Of a DNA stretch of 26,595 nt, positions 14,875 to 23,650 are shown in pieces (the first letter of the stretch is position 1; every line of letters begins with the position of its first letter). Both the position numbers and the translations under genes were made by a program. Where the stretch lies: NCBI GenBank assembly GCA_958448395.1, contig CAUDDP010000024.1:1-26595 (forward strand). The letters run 5' to 3'. Source of the DNA: an uncultured Oscillospiraceae bacterium. Lineage in GTDB: Bacteria > Bacillota > Clostridia > Oscillospirales > Ruminococcaceae. Below the pieces are notes generated by a model. The model was not told where the DNA came from. It searched no databases and saw nothing but the letters and a program-made list of their open reading frames with translations.

Positions 14875-16176
14875 TTATTCCGTTTCCTGTGCAACAGAAA
14901 CGATTTCTTCTGCTAACTCAACTGGTTTTCCTTCCGCATCCAATATCTGCGGCAATTTTCCACCCGTCACGCATTCTACGGTAACAACAACCTTCTTCGC
15001 CTGCTCCATAGACGGTGCATCATACATTGTTTGTACCAAAATGCTCTCCATAATGGAACGCAGTCCTCTTGCACCTGTTTTTCGCTGAATGGCCTTTTTT
15101 GCAATTTCTGTAAGTGCTTTCGGTTCAATTTCCAGTTCCAAGTGGTCATATCCAAACAGCTTCTGATACTGCTTCACCAGTGCATTTTTCGGTTCTGTCA
15201 GAATGCGTACCAATGCAAATTCATCCAAGTCATCCAGTGTCGTAATGACTGGCAGTCGTCCAACTAATTCCGGAACGAGTCCAAATTTCACCAAATCCTG
15301 TGGGATTGCCTTCCGAAAAATATTATTTATCTCTGCTTTCTGATTGGAAATTGGTGCACCAAACCCAACAGAAGATGGCGTCATCCGTTTTTGAATAATC
15401 TTTTCCAAACCATCAAATGCACCGCCGCAAATGAACAAAATGTTTTTGGTGTCAATATGAATAAATTCCTGATTCGGATGTTTCCGTCCACCCTGCGGGG
15501 GTACGTTGGAAACGGTTCCTTCAATAATTTTCAGCAACGCCTGCTGTACACCCTCACCGCTGACATCTCTGGTCAACGAAGTGTTCTCTGACTTACGGGA
15601 GATTTTATCAATTTCATCAATATAGATAATGCCCCGCTCAGCGGCCTCTACATCAAAATCTGCTGCTTGAATTAAGCGGAGCAGTACATTTTCTACATCT
15701 TCCCCAACATATCCAGCTTCTGTAATGGTAGTCGCATCCGCAATCGCAAATGGCACATCCAGAATTTTTGCCAGCGTCTGTGCCAGAAAAGTCTTTCCAA
15801 CACCTGTCGGCCCCAATAGCAGAACATTGCTCTTTTGCAGTTCTACCTCTTCGCTGTCATCCTGACTCAAAATTCGCTTGTAGTGATTATAAACTGCCAC
15901 ACAAAGGGAAATCTTTGCTGCATCCTGCCCAATCACATATTCATCCAATATCTTTTTCATCGCAGCCGGCTTTTGCAATTTCACCTGCTCATTACCCTTT
16001 TGAGATTTGGAGTTTTTCTTTTTTGCTGCTACATTATGCGGTATAGAAGGTCCATAGAGCATTTCATAGCAATAACAAATGCAATCGTCACAAATATGAC
16101 TATCCCCAGCAGAAAACATACTGGCTACTTCATGTTCTGCCTTGCCGCAAAAATTACAATATTTTTCTTCTGGCAT
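14875..16176 (-). CDS. clpX: ATP-dependent Clp protease ATP-binding subunit ClpX
   Basis: AAA+ unfoldase of 433 residues that recognises, unfolds and feeds substrates to ClpP. An N-terminal C4 zinc finger (Cys7, Cys10, Cys29, Cys32) is followed by a charged linker, Walker A GPTGVGKT (122-129), the pore loop GYVG, Walker B IIYIDEIDK, and the sensor region GFGAP / GARGLRSIME. Length is normal. AAGGAG lies 7 nt before the ATG and overlaps the clpP stop codon TAA; the gap is 11 nt, so the two genes are one transcript. The C-terminus ends without an unusual extension. No lon gene follows, unlike in proteobacteria. Confidence 0.98.
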   Translation of the reverse strand: MPEEKYCNFCGKAEHEVASMFSAGDSHICDDCICYCYEMLYGPSIPHNVAAKKKNSKSQKGNEQVKLQKPAAMKKILDEYVIGQDAAKISLCVAVYNHYKRILSQDDSEEVELQKSNVLLLGPTGVGKTFLAQTLAKILDVPFAIADATTITEAGYVGEDVENVLLRLIQAADFDVEAAERGIIYIDEIDKISRKSENTSLTRDVSGEGVQQALLKIIEGTVSNVPPQGGRKHPNQEFIHIDTKNILFICGGAFDGLEKIIQKRMTPSSVGFGAPISNQKAEINNIFRKAIPQDLVKFGLVPELVGRLPVITTLDDLDEFALVRILTEPKNALVKQYQKLFGYDHLELEIEPKALTEIAKKAIQRKTGARGLRSIMESILVQTMYDAPSMEQAKKVVVTVECVTGGKLPQILDAEGKPVELAEEIVSVAQETE

Positions 16177-16187
16177 GTTGATACTCC

Positions 16188-16805
16188 TTACCGGTTTGTC
16201 ATCACTTTATCAATCAAACCGTATTCCAATGCTTCCTGTGCATACATATAATTATCCCGTTCGGTGTCCTGTGCAATCGTTTCTATGGGCTTTCCTGTAT
16301 TGGCTGCCAAAATTTCATTCATTCTCTGACGAATCCGTACCAAATGATCCGATTGGATCTTAATATCAGTACATTGACCAGACAGACCACCTGAAATCAG
16401 TGGCTGATGAATCATAATTTCACTATTCGGCAAGGAAATTCGCTTGCCCTTTGCACCGGAAGAAAGCAGGAAGGCACCCATAGAGGCTGCCATACCAATA
16501 CAAATAGTAGAAACATCACATTTAATATACTGCATGGTATCATAAATTGCCATACCAGCCGTAATCGAACCACCCGGACTATTGATATACAGAGAAATGT
16601 CTTTTTCTGCATCCTGACTTTCCAAATACAACAGTTGTGCAACAACCAAGCTGGAAGTTGCATCGTTCACCTGATCACACAGCATTACAATTCGATCATT
16701 CAGCAGACGGGAAAAAATGTCATACGAACGTTCTCCACGGCTGGTCTGCTCCACAACATAAGGAATCGTAGTTTGTCCTACAACATTCGGAACAAAATGG
16801 TTCAT
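16188..16805 (-). CDS. clpP: ATP-dependent Clp protease proteolytic subunit ClpP
   Basis: Serine protease of 205 residues that forms the double-heptamer degradation chamber with ClpX. The catalytic triad is visible: Ser108 in GMAASMGAFLL, His133 in EIMIHQPL and Asp180 in IAQDTERD. The hallmark INSPGGSI is at about 75-81. No CIRCE or obvious CtsR operator was seen upstream, so heat-shock control by those regulators is not supported. A 146-nt gap with a hairpin separates it from tig. Confidence 0.98.
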   Translation of the reverse strand: MNHFVPNVVGQTTIPYVVEQTSRGERSYDIFSRLLNDRIVMLCDQVNDATSSLVVAQLLYLESQDAEKDISLYINSPGGSITAGMAIYDTMQYIKCDVSTICIGMAASMGAFLLSSGAKGKRISLPNSEIMIHQPLISGGLSGQCTDIKIQSDHLVRIRQRMNEILAANTGKPIETIAQDTERDNYMYAQEALEYGLIDKVMTNR

Positions 16806-16879
16806 TTCTTTTTCCTCTCTTTCTTATTTCTCGCCCTATGTCCTTCTTTCCATTACAAAAAACGACAAAAAAACTGTTT

Positions 16880-16930
16880 ATCTCAGAATAACACAGTGGG
16901 CGAACTGAAAATGGTTCGCCCGTTCTGTGT
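16880..16930 (-). other. Stem-loop between tig and clpP
   Basis: A perfect 8-bp stem GGGCGAAC/GTTCGCCC (16898-16905/16914-16921) is extended by the outer pair ACACAG/CTGTGT (16891-16896/16925-16930). On the minus strand the main stem is not followed directly by U residues; a weak second stem ending in seven T residues lies 3' of it. It may be a leaky terminator or a processing/stability element that sets the tig to clpPX ratio. Confidence 0.55.
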
Positions 16931-16951
16931 ATCCCTCGTTTCCTGTTCTGC

Positions 16952-18283
16952 TTATTCAGCCGCTACCTCTTCTGTTGCAGCTTCTTCTGCTTCTGCAACC
17001 GTATTATCAACAATTGCAGTTTCCTTTACCAGATCCAATGCCTTTGTTACCAGCATATCCGTCTTATATTCCTGCATCGGAATCCGTGCCTTTACATCTT
17101 CCAGTGTCATATTGTTCTCTTCTGCCAGCTTAGTCAGCTCAGCATCCATTTCTTCTTCCGATACATCCAGTGCTTCCATCTCTGCTATCTTTTCCAATGC
17201 CAAACGCAGCTTTACTTCACTTTCTGCACGGTCCAGATAAGTTGCCTTTAATGCATCCTGTGTCATACCAGTATACTGCAAATAAAGATCCATGTCCACG
17301 TTCTGCCGCTTCAACTGCCCTGCAAAGGTTTCCATTAAAGCATCTGCACGCTGTTCAAACATGCAATGCGGAATCGGATCTTCTACCTTGTCAATCAGCT
17401 TTGCAATCAATGCATTTTCAAAGCCAACCTGTGCAGTCTGTTCTGCATTTTCCTGCATCTTCTTCTTTGCATCTGCTTTCCACTCGTCCACTGTATCAAA
17501 ATCAGAAATTTCCTTTACAAAATCATCTGTCAGTTCTGGAACTTCTTCCTTGCTGATTGCCTTAATCTTGCACTTGAAAACAGCTTCCTTGCCAGCATAT
17601 TCTTCCATCTGGTAATCTTCTGGGAAGGTAACGGTAACATCGAAATTCTCATCTATCTTGTGACCAGCAACCTGTTCTTCAAAGCCCGGAATAAACTGAC
17701 CGCTGCCCAGCTTCAACTGGAAGTCTTCTCCCTTACCGCCTTCAAATGCAGTGTCCCCAAAGAATCCTTCAAAATCAAGTGTTACTTCATCGCTCATTTC
17801 TGCTGCACGGTCGTCAACAGAAACCATTCTTGCATTTCTCTTCAGAAGACTTTCTGCCTGCTTTGCAACGTCTTCATCGGTAATTTCCTTTACATCCTTT
17901 GGAGCTGTCATACCCTTATAGTCCGCAATGTGAATTTCCGGCTTCGTAACACAAATAATCTTTACAGTTGCACCTTCTGCCTTGCTGACAGAAGTGACTT
18001 CTGCTCTCGGGGAATCTACCAGATGCAAACCTGCTTCTGCAATCAAAGCCGGCATTTCCATATTCAAAATCAGGTTCAGTGCATCTTCAAAGAAAACACC
18101 CTCACCGTATGTGCTCTCACAAAGCTTTCTCGGCACTTTTCCCTTTCGGAAACCCGGCATAGAAATATTCTTTTTCTGCTGCCGATAAACCGCATCTATT
18201 GCCTTTTCAAAAGTTGCAGCATCTACTTCTGCAATGATTTCTGTCATATTGACATCAGTTTTTTCAGATGATTTCAAAATCAT
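16952..18283 (-). CDS. tig: Trigger factor
   Basis: Ribosome-associated chaperone and peptidyl-prolyl isomerase of 443 residues. The N-terminal ribosome-binding domain carries the signature region PGFRKGKVPRKL (about 45-56); the FKBP-like domain (about 150-240) includes SDEVTLDFEGFFGDTAFEGG and LGSGQFIPGFEEQV; a long helical C-terminal chaperone domain follows. The tail is low-complexity, rich in Ala and Glu (NTVAEAEEAATEEVAAE). ATGGAGGAC provides the ribosome-binding site before the ATG. Promoter and leader lie at 18284-18375. It is first in the cluster with clpP and clpX. Confidence 0.98.
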   Translation of the reverse strand: MILKSSEKTDVNMTEIIAEVDAATFEKAIDAVYRQQKKNISMPGFRKGKVPRKLCESTYGEGVFFEDALNLILNMEMPALIAEAGLHLVDSPRAEVTSVSKAEGATVKIICVTKPEIHIADYKGMTAPKDVKEITDEDVAKQAESLLKRNARMVSVDDRAAEMSDEVTLDFEGFFGDTAFEGGKGEDFQLKLGSGQFIPGFEEQVAGHKIDENFDVTVTFPEDYQMEEYAGKEAVFKCKIKAISKEEVPELTDDFVKEISDFDTVDEWKADAKKKMQENAEQTAQVGFENALIAKLIDKVEDPIPHCMFEQRADALMETFAGQLKRQNVDMDLYLQYTGMTQDALKATYLDRAESEVKLRLALEKIAEMEALDVSEEEMDAELTKLAEENNMTLEDVKARIPMQEYKTDMLVTKALDLVKETAIVDNTVAEAEEAATEEVAAE

Positions 18284-18297
18284 GATTGTTTGTCCTC

Positions 18298-18375
18298 CAT
18301 TTTCTATTTACCATGCACACAGAAAACGACTCTGTGCCAATGTTTTCGTTCCATGCACGCTTGATTATTATACCA
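18298..18375 (-). promoter_or_regulatory. tig promoter and leader with competing stems
   Basis: TGGTATAAT (18367-18375) is an extended -10 element; a poor -35 fits its TGn motif. The leader contains GAAAAC and GTTTTC, which can pair, and CACAGA with TCTGTG, which can also pair; the second and fourth segments overlap the first pair, so the two hairpins exclude each other. GTGCATGG occurs on both sides of the hairpin region. Regulation by this arrangement is inference. Confidence 0.45.
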
Positions 18376-18427
18376 TATTCCGTTTTTTTTGGCTATAGAA
18401 ATTTTCCACTTCTCTTTTTTGCACAAA

Positions 18428-19117
18428 TTAAACGATTTTCACTGGATTAAATTGTATATAATCCCCAGAAATTAACCGCATTTCGGTTTCTTCATAACGT
18501 CCCTCGAAGGCGTATTGGTGTGATTTCCCATGAATATGTCCATAATAACACGCTGTAATCTGATACCGGTGCAGCACTTCCAAAATATCATAATTATAGG
18601 AATTGCCATAAATCGGCGGATAATGCAGAAAAACAATGGGGTGCAATTGTTCCGCCAATGCTGACTGAATGGAAACCTCCAGCCGCTGTACCTCTCTTGC
18701 CAGTACTTTGGCATCGGCAGTTTCTCCATTCATACTGACCCAACCTCTGGTACCACAAATGCCATACTGTTCAAATGTATAGTGATTATTATGCAAAATA
18801 TGCAAACTATGAAATCCGTTGTCCATAAAAAACTGCTGCATTTTTCGCATAGAATTCCACCAGTAGTCATGATTGCCCTTCAGAATGATTTTTTGTCCTG
18901 GCAACGTTTCCAGAAAAGCGAAATCGGCTTTTGCCTGCTGTAAATTCATCCCCCAAGAAAGATCGCCTGCCAATACAACGACATCTTCTGGCTGTATGAT
19001 TGCTCGCCAGTTTTGTTCCAGCAGCTGCATATAATTTTCCCAGCCCTGAAAGATGTCCATCGGCTTTTCCGGTACTCCTAACGACAGATGCAGGTCTCCG
19101 ATTCCGTATAACTGCAT
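18428..19117 (-). CDS. Calcineurin-like metallophosphoesterase
   Basis: A 229-residue protein of the calcineurin-like phosphoesterase superfamily, without a signal peptide. The metal ligands are recognisable: GDLH (Asp8, His10), AGDLSWG (Asp52), GNHDYWW (Asn82, His83), HYPP (His165) and GHIHG (His194, His196). This fits a two-metal-ion enzyme, and it resembles the uncharacterised phosphoesterases found widely in Firmicutes. The substrate cannot be read from the sequence. The ATG begins 5 nt after the thrC stop, so it is probably translated with thrC. Confidence 0.85.
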   Translation of the reverse strand: MQLYGIGDLHLSLGVPEKPMDIFQGWENYMQLLEQNWRAIIQPEDVVVLAGDLSWGMNLQQAKADFAFLETLPGQKIILKGNHDYWWNSMRKMQQFFMDNGFHSLHILHNNHYTFEQYGICGTRGWVSMNGETADAKVLAREVQRLEVSIQSALAEQLHPIVFLHYPPIYGNSYNYDILEVLHRYQITACYYGHIHGKSHQYAFEGRYEETEMRLISGDYIQFNPVKIV

Positions 19118-19122
19118 AGAGA

Positions 19123-20619
19123 TTATACCAAATGCAGCTGTTGCAAAACAAAGCTCTGCAATTCATTCTTATCAATACAATCGGTAAAACGGCGTTCCTT
19201 CGTTTTCAGCTCAGCCAATGCTGCCGGAACCGGCAAGTTAGAAAGTGTATGCAGCTTGTCTACCATTGCATATTCATCACCGGAAACCGGTTCTTTTGCA
19301 ATCGCCTCCAGCACACTCGGACTGAACTTATACGGACTTGCTGTGGAAGCAATCAATGTCTTGGTCATATCGCCGGTCTCCTTGCGGTAATCCTGATATA
19401 CCTTAACTGCAACAGCGGTATGCGTATCACAGGTATAGCCATAAGTCTCATAAATATGCTGAATCGTTGCCTTTGTTTCAGCATCATCACAGAAACCGCC
19501 ATAGAAATCCTGCTGCAAAGCAGCCTTAACGGCATCGGTCACTTCATAGGTACCGCTTTCTGCCAATGCTGTAAACCATTCCCGAATCTGTGCATCATCT
19601 TCACCTGTCAACAGATAGAGCAACCGCTCCAAATTGCTGGAAATCAGAATATCCATAGACGGTGAGCAGGTTGCATAGAATTCCCGATTCCGGTTATACA
19701 CACCCGTGTTGATAAAGTCTGTCAACACCTTATTGACATTGGAGGCACAAATCAGCTTGCCGAGCGGTACGCCCATCTGCTTTGCATAATATGCTGCCAA
19801 AATGTTGCCGAAGTTCCCGGTTGGAACCACTATATTCAAAGGATCGCCCATTTGCAGTTCGCCCTGCTGTACCAATGTAACATAAGAAGACACATAGTAG
19901 ACAATCTGTGGAACCAGCCGTCCCCAGTTGATGGAATTCGCACTGGAGAATCGCAGATTTCCCTCTGCCAGCTTCTGTTTAACCACAGGATCAGTGAAAA
20001 TCTTCTTGACACCGCTCTGGCAGTCGTCGAAGTTGCCCTTTACGGCACACACGCCGACATTGCTTCCCTCCTGTGTCACCATCTGCCGCTTCTGCATATC
20101 GCTGACACCGTCTTCCGGATAGAAGACCATAATTTCCGTGCCCTCTACATCCTTAAACCCTTCCAATGCTGCCTTGCCGGTATCGCCGGAAGTGGCTACC
20201 AAAATCACGATTTTTTCCTTGAGCTGTAATTTCTTCATAGCAGTAGTCAGGAAATACGGCAGAATCTGCAAAGCCATATCTTTGAATGCACAAGTCGGAC
20301 CATGCCACAGTTCCAACATATAAGTACCCTCAAACAGGTGTGCAATTTCTGCGATATTTTCTGTTTCAAATCGCTTGGCATTGTAGGCACTCTCGGTACA
20401 GTAAACCAATTCTGCCTCTGTAAAATCCGTCAGATAACGGGAGAAAACAAATGCTGCTCGTTGTGCATAGCTCATATTTGCCATAGCAGTCAATTCTTCT
20501 TTTGTAATAGAAGGAATCTGCTCTGGTACAAATAAACCGCCGTCCGCAGAAATACCCTGCGAAATCGCAACAGCACTTTTTACCCGTACACTACTGTCTC
20601 TTGTACTTTTATAAAACAT
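19123..20619 (-). CDS. thrC: Threonine synthase
   Basis: PLP-dependent enzyme of 498 residues that makes threonine from O-phosphohomoserine. An N-terminal threonine-synthase region with WHGPTCAFKDMALQ gives the PLP Schiff-base lysine Lys113, and the phosphate-binding motif ATSGDTGKAALEG lies near 140-155. The length and start MFYKSTRD match the long form of the family, not the short class of about 350 residues. It follows yraN after 15 nt and precedes the phosphoesterase by 5 nt. No leader or T-box is seen in the short gap, so it is likely read from the rplS-lepB direction. Confidence 0.96.
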   Translation of the reverse strand: MFYKSTRDSSVRVKSAVAISQGISADGGLFVPEQIPSITKEELTAMANMSYAQRAAFVFSRYLTDFTEAELVYCTESAYNAKRFETENIAEIAHLFEGTYMLELWHGPTCAFKDMALQILPYFLTTAMKKLQLKEKIVILVATSGDTGKAALEGFKDVEGTEIMVFYPEDGVSDMQKRQMVTQEGSNVGVCAVKGNFDDCQSGVKKIFTDPVVKQKLAEGNLRFSSANSINWGRLVPQIVYYVSSYVTLVQQGELQMGDPLNIVVPTGNFGNILAAYYAKQMGVPLGKLICASNVNKVLTDFINTGVYNRNREFYATCSPSMDILISSNLERLLYLLTGEDDAQIREWFTALAESGTYEVTDAVKAALQQDFYGGFCDDAETKATIQHIYETYGYTCDTHTAVAVKVYQDYRKETGDMTKTLIASTASPYKFSPSVLEAIAKEPVSGDEYAMVDKLHTLSNLPVPAALAELKTKERRFTDCIDKNELQSFVLQQLHLV

Positions 20620-20634
20620 ACAACCACCCTTTTC

Positions 20635-21024
20635 CTATATTATCACATCCAGCCCGCTGGCATCGAATGCATTTTCTATATATTCCACAGAAACAATTCG
20701 TCCTCTATCTGTGATGACAGCAGCCGCATCATATCTTGGCTGCAACGCCCAATCCGGATTATGTGCAGCACAGTATACCATGGAGGTTCGAACAATGCGT
20801 GCCTGCTGCTGCGGATGCAGATATCCCAACGGAGAAGTACCATCCATAATCTGCCGTGTTTTCACTTCTACAAAAGCGAGAATTTCCTTTTTCTGTGCAA
20901 TGATATCAATTTCTCCGCCTCGTATCCGATAATTCCGTGTCAAAATCTTATAGCCCTGTTCCATCAGGTAGGAACATACCGCCGTTTCTCCACGTCTTCC
21001 CATTTCAGTCGTTGTTCGTTTCAT
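20635..21024 (-). CDS. yraN: YraN family (UPF0102) nuclease-like protein
   Basis: A 129-residue protein of the UPF0102/YraN family with a restriction-endonuclease-like fold. Visible features are GETAVCSYLMEQGYKILTRNYRIRGGEIDIIA and FVEVKTR, which together give the E-x-D and E-V-K pattern of a PD-(D/E)XK site (Glu and Asp in GGEIDII, then EVKTR). Its role is uncertain; family links to DNA repair or recombination are largely by context. The start overlaps the rnhB coding end by 20 nt; GAGGAAG lies before the ATG, so translation is probably coupled. Confidence 0.93.
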   Translation of the reverse strand: MKRTTTEMGRRGETAVCSYLMEQGYKILTRNYRIRGGEIDIIAQKKEILAFVEVKTRQIMDGTSPLGYLHPQQQARIVRTSMVYCAAHNPDWALQPRYDAAAVITDRGRIVSVEYIENAFDASGLDVII

Positions 21025-21640
21025 GAAGCAACTTCCTCAAAAAGGCTTTCCGATGCACTGGGGAGGGTCCATACTGTAGGATTGCTTCACAGTGTGCCTT
21101 TGTCCCATAGCCTTTATGCTTGGCAAAACCATACTGTGGATATTGTGCATCCAACTCCAGCAAATAATGATCTCTTGCAACTTTTGCTAAAATAGAAGCG
21201 GCTGCAATCGAAGCGGAAGTTGCATCCCCTTTCACAACGGTTTCTGCTGCAATCGAAAGGATCGGCATTCGATTCCCATCTACCAAAACATAATCCGGCT
21301 GTATGGACAAACCTGCAACTGCCCGCTGCATCGCAAGCATAGTCGCCCCTAAAATATTGTATTCTGCAATTTCCTCTACACTGGCTGTGGCAATACAATA
21401 GGCAACTGCCATTTCCTGAATCTGCGGAAACAGTTGTTCCCGTTTCTTTTCTGTCAATTTTTTGCTGTCATTTAAGCCCTCTGGCAAATGCTCTGGGGAG
21501 AGAATCACAGCTGCTGCATAAACATCTCCAGCAAGCGGCCCTCTGCCTGCCTCATCTACGCCGCAAAGCAACGGATAGGACAAGCGTTTTTCCACATCAT
21601 AGGCGTATAAATCCACTGGATTCTGTATTTTTTTAGTCAT
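21005..21640 (-). CDS. rnhB: Ribonuclease HII
   Basis: Ribonuclease of 211 residues that cuts RNA in RNA-DNA hybrids and removes ribonucleotides from DNA. The metal-binding residues are visible: Asp29 and Glu30 in CGVDEAGRGPLAG, Asp121 in YVLVDGN, and the aspartate Asp139 in VKGDATSASIAAASILAKVARD. The family-typical start and LNDSKKLT (about 56-63) are present. GGAGG lies about 9 nt before the ATG within the end of rbgA, which stops 4 nt earlier. This is the well-known rplS-rbgA-rnhB neighbourhood. Confidence 0.97.
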   Translation of the reverse strand: MTKKIQNPVDLYAYDVEKRLSYPLLCGVDEAGRGPLAGDVYAAAVILSPEHLPEGLNDSKKLTEKKREQLFPQIQEMAVAYCIATASVEEIAEYNILGATMLAMQRAVAGLSIQPDYVLVDGNRMPILSIAAETVVKGDATSASIAAASILAKVARDHYLLELDAQYPQYGFAKHKGYGTKAHCEAILQYGPSPVHRKAFLRKLLHETNND

Positions 21641-21644
21641 CCTA

Positions 21645-22517
21645 TTACGCCTCCGGTAATTCCAATGTCAGCCGTCCCAATGTACCGCTGCGGAACTCAT
21701 CCAACAATGTAATTGCCGCCCGTTCATAGTTTACTTCGCCACCGGAAATCAACATTCCACGCTTTCTGCCAAGCTGTTCCAACAACTGCAAGCCGTTTCT
21801 TGTTTCTGAAATCTGCATTTTATAGCGGTTCTCCAAAGACGCCGGATACCGTTCTGCCAGGAATTCCAGCAGCAGCATGGCAAGGCTCTCCAAGTCCATA
21901 ATATCATCTTTAATGGCACCTGTGAATGCCAGCCGTTTTGCAACTTCTTGATCATCAAACTTCGGCCAGAGTACTCCGGGCATATCCAGCAATTCCATCT
22001 GGTCGCCAATTTTCACCCATTGTTTCGTACGAGTCACACCGGGACGATCTTCTACCTTTGTCTTTTTGGACTGTGCCATCCGGTTAATAAATGAAGACTT
22101 TCCCACATTAGGGATGCCAACAATCATCAATCGGATGGGGGCACCAACAATCCCTGATTTTGCCCGCTTTTCCAGCAACGGCTTCAACAGCTGATTTTTC
22201 ACAGCAGGTACAAACTGTTTTATGCCCTTTCCGGTTTTACAATCCAGCGGCAGGGCAAGCAAATTTTTTTTCTGATAATACTGCACCCATCTTGCAGTGG
22301 CATTGGGGTCTGCCATATCGGCTTTGTTCAACAAAAGCATCCGTGGCTTGTCCTTTACCAGTCGCTGCATTTCAGGATTCTGGCTGCTGTTTGGAATTCT
22401 GGCATCCAGAATTTCCACCACGGCATCTACCAATGACAGATTTGCCGCAATCATACGGCGTGTTTTCGTCATATGACCGGGGAACCACTGAATGGTTCCC
22501 ATTTGGATTTCAGACAT
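21645..22517 (-). CDS. rbgA: Ribosome biogenesis GTPase YlqF/RbgA
   Basis: A circularly permuted GTPase of 290 residues needed for a late step of 50S subunit assembly. The motif order shows the permutation: NKAD (G4) comes before GIPNVGKSSF (G1) and DMPGVLWP (G3). The N-terminal FPGHMTKTRRMI is the family signature, and a helical RNA-binding C-terminus follows. I chose the ATG with AGGAGG 7 nt upstream (cctcct at 22525-22530 on the plus strand). An upstream TTG that overlaps the lepB stop would add seven residues, but it precedes that site. Confidence 0.95.
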   Translation of the reverse strand: MSEIQMGTIQWFPGHMTKTRRMIAANLSLVDAVVEILDARIPNSSQNPEMQRLVKDKPRMLLLNKADMADPNATARWVQYYQKKNLLALPLDCKTGKGIKQFVPAVKNQLLKPLLEKRAKSGIVGAPIRLMIVGIPNVGKSSFINRMAQSKKTKVEDRPGVTRTKQWVKIGDQMELLDMPGVLWPKFDDQEVAKRLAFTGAIKDDIMDLESLAMLLLEFLAERYPASLENRYKMQISETRNGLQLLEQLGRKRGMLISGGEVNYERAAITLLDEFRSGTLGRLTLELPEA

Positions 22518-22534
22518 GCCGCCGCCTCCTATTC

Positions 22535-23161
22535 TCAATCATAAATACCGCCGAAATTGGAGATAGGGGCAAACCGGAATACGGCTTTCCCCATAATTTG
22601 TTCTTCCGAAACCAGCCCCACCATAGGGTGGCGGCTGTCAGAAGAATGCTGCCGATTATCCCCCATTACAAAGTAATAGCCCTCTGGTATTGTCAATGGA
22701 TAGGTAAATGCACCCTCATCATTCACTGTTAAATTATTAATATAAGGTTCCTCTAACACCACTCCATCAATTGTAACAATACCGGTTGTGAAATCAATAT
22801 TCAGTGTTTCGCCGCCAACAGCAATGACTCGCTTAATAAGATGCTTTTCTGTTGTGGCAGTGGAAAGACCTGAACTTTCTATCAAATCGCCTTCTTCATT
22901 ATAGATATGAGAAAAGTCGTTGTCTACAATGACGATATCGCCTCTCTTCGGCGTATACAACAAGTCTGTCATAAACAGCTTGTCCTGATTCTGCAAGGTC
23001 GACTCCATGGAATGCCCTTCTACCGTAACCGGTCTTAATACATAGGCAAACAGCATAATTACAAAAAATACAGAAATCAACACCGCCTCCAACATATCAG
23101 CGGTATCTTTCCAGAATGCACCTTTCTTCTTTTCTGCAACCTCTTCTGTTTTCGTTTCCAT
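22535..23161 (-). CDS. lepB: Signal peptidase I
   Basis: Membrane serine protease of 208 residues that removes signal peptides from exported proteins, which here would include the dockerin proteins. One membrane segment (about 22-42) is followed by the catalytic Ser51 in VEGHSMESTL and Lys110 in HLIKRVIAVGG, with the later MGDNRQHSSDSR box. The N-terminus is short, charged and cytoplasmic. GAGGG lies before the ATG. It sits between rplS and rbgA, and no clear promoter of its own is visible after the rplS terminator. Confidence 0.97.
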   Translation of the reverse strand: METKTEEVAEKKKGAFWKDTADMLEAVLISVFFVIMLFAYVLRPVTVEGHSMESTLQNQDKLFMTDLLYTPKRGDIVIVDNDFSHIYNEEGDLIESSGLSTATTEKHLIKRVIAVGGETLNIDFTTGIVTIDGVVLEEPYINNLTVNDEGAFTYPLTIPEGYYFVMGDNRQHSSDSRHPMVGLVSEEQIMGKAVFRFAPISNFGGIYD

Positions 23162-23203
23162 TTTCAGCCCTCATTTCCGTTGTTGCTTTGATATATCTGC
23201 ATA

Positions 23204-23234
23204 TAAAAAAAGGGCACACATAGCGTCCCCTTTT
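23204..23234 (-). terminator. Terminator between rplS and lepB, probably leaky
   Basis: A 7-bp stem AAAAGGG/CCCTTTT on the minus strand (arms 23228-23234 and 23208-23214) with a 13-nt loop and further T residues. A further weak stem pairing ACAGGG with CCCTGT lies nearer the rplS stop. No strong promoter follows before lepB, so some read-through is likely. Confidence 0.6.
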
Positions 23235-23305
23235 CCATCTGTGCAGGAAACAGGGAGACAAAGACGGAAACAACCGCCCCTGTCTGTTCTGCCTGCTCAC
23301 TGGTT

Positions 23306-23650
23306 TTAGCCAATCTGTTCCTTTACCTTTGCAGCCTTACCAACACGGTCACGCAGGTAATACAGCTTTGCTCTGCGAACTTTACCCTTACGAACCACTT
23401 CTACCTTTTCCACAACTGGAGAATGCAGCGGGAATACTCGTTCCATACCGCAGCCGTAAGCGATTCTTCTAACGGTAAAGGTTTCGTGAATGCCGCCATG
23501 CTTCTTTGCGATCACCGTACCTTCAAATACCTGAATACGGCTCTTGTCGCCTTCCTTGATTCTAACATGTACCTTTACGGTGTCGCCGATGTTGAAAGCC
23601 GGAACATCCTGCTTCAAGCTGGCATTGCTGATGGTTTTTAATGCGTCCAT
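23306..23650 (-). CDS. rplS: Large-subunit ribosomal protein L19
   Basis: A 114-residue 50S protein that sits at the interface with the 30S subunit. The start MDALKTISNASLKQDVPAF and the motifs GDTVKVHVRIKEGDKSRIQVFEGTV, RRIAYGCGMERVFPLHSP and KVRRAKLYYLRDRVGKAAKVKE are the L19 family. The internal ATG is chosen because AGGAGG lies 7 nt upstream; an in-frame ATG nine codons earlier has no such site. It has its own promoter and a leader of about 180 nt. Confidence 0.97.
   Translation of the reverse strand: MDALKTISNASLKQDVPAFNIGDTVKVHVRIKEGDKSRIQVFEGTVIAKKHGGIHETFTVRRIAYGCGMERVFPLHSPVVEKVEVVRKGKVRRAKLYYLRDRVGKAAKVKEQIG

Noticed and set aside
16806..16951. CIRCE or CtsR operator before clpP
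   Set aside because: No TTAGCACTC-N9-GAGTGCTAA and no clear CtsR heptad repeat were found on either strand.
16407..17240. Plus-strand open frame of 277 codons across clpP and the tig end
   Set aside because: Low-complexity Ser-rich C-terminus from the antisense of the Ala/Glu-rich tig tail; no ribosome-binding site.
17366..18271. Long plus-strand open frame of 301 codons antisense to tig
   Set aside because: It mirrors the tig codons, has no ribosome-binding site and its protein is rich in Cys, Phe and His, typical of an antisense shadow.
20620..20634. T-box or riboswitch before thrC
   Set aside because: The gap is only 15 nt, too short for any leader.
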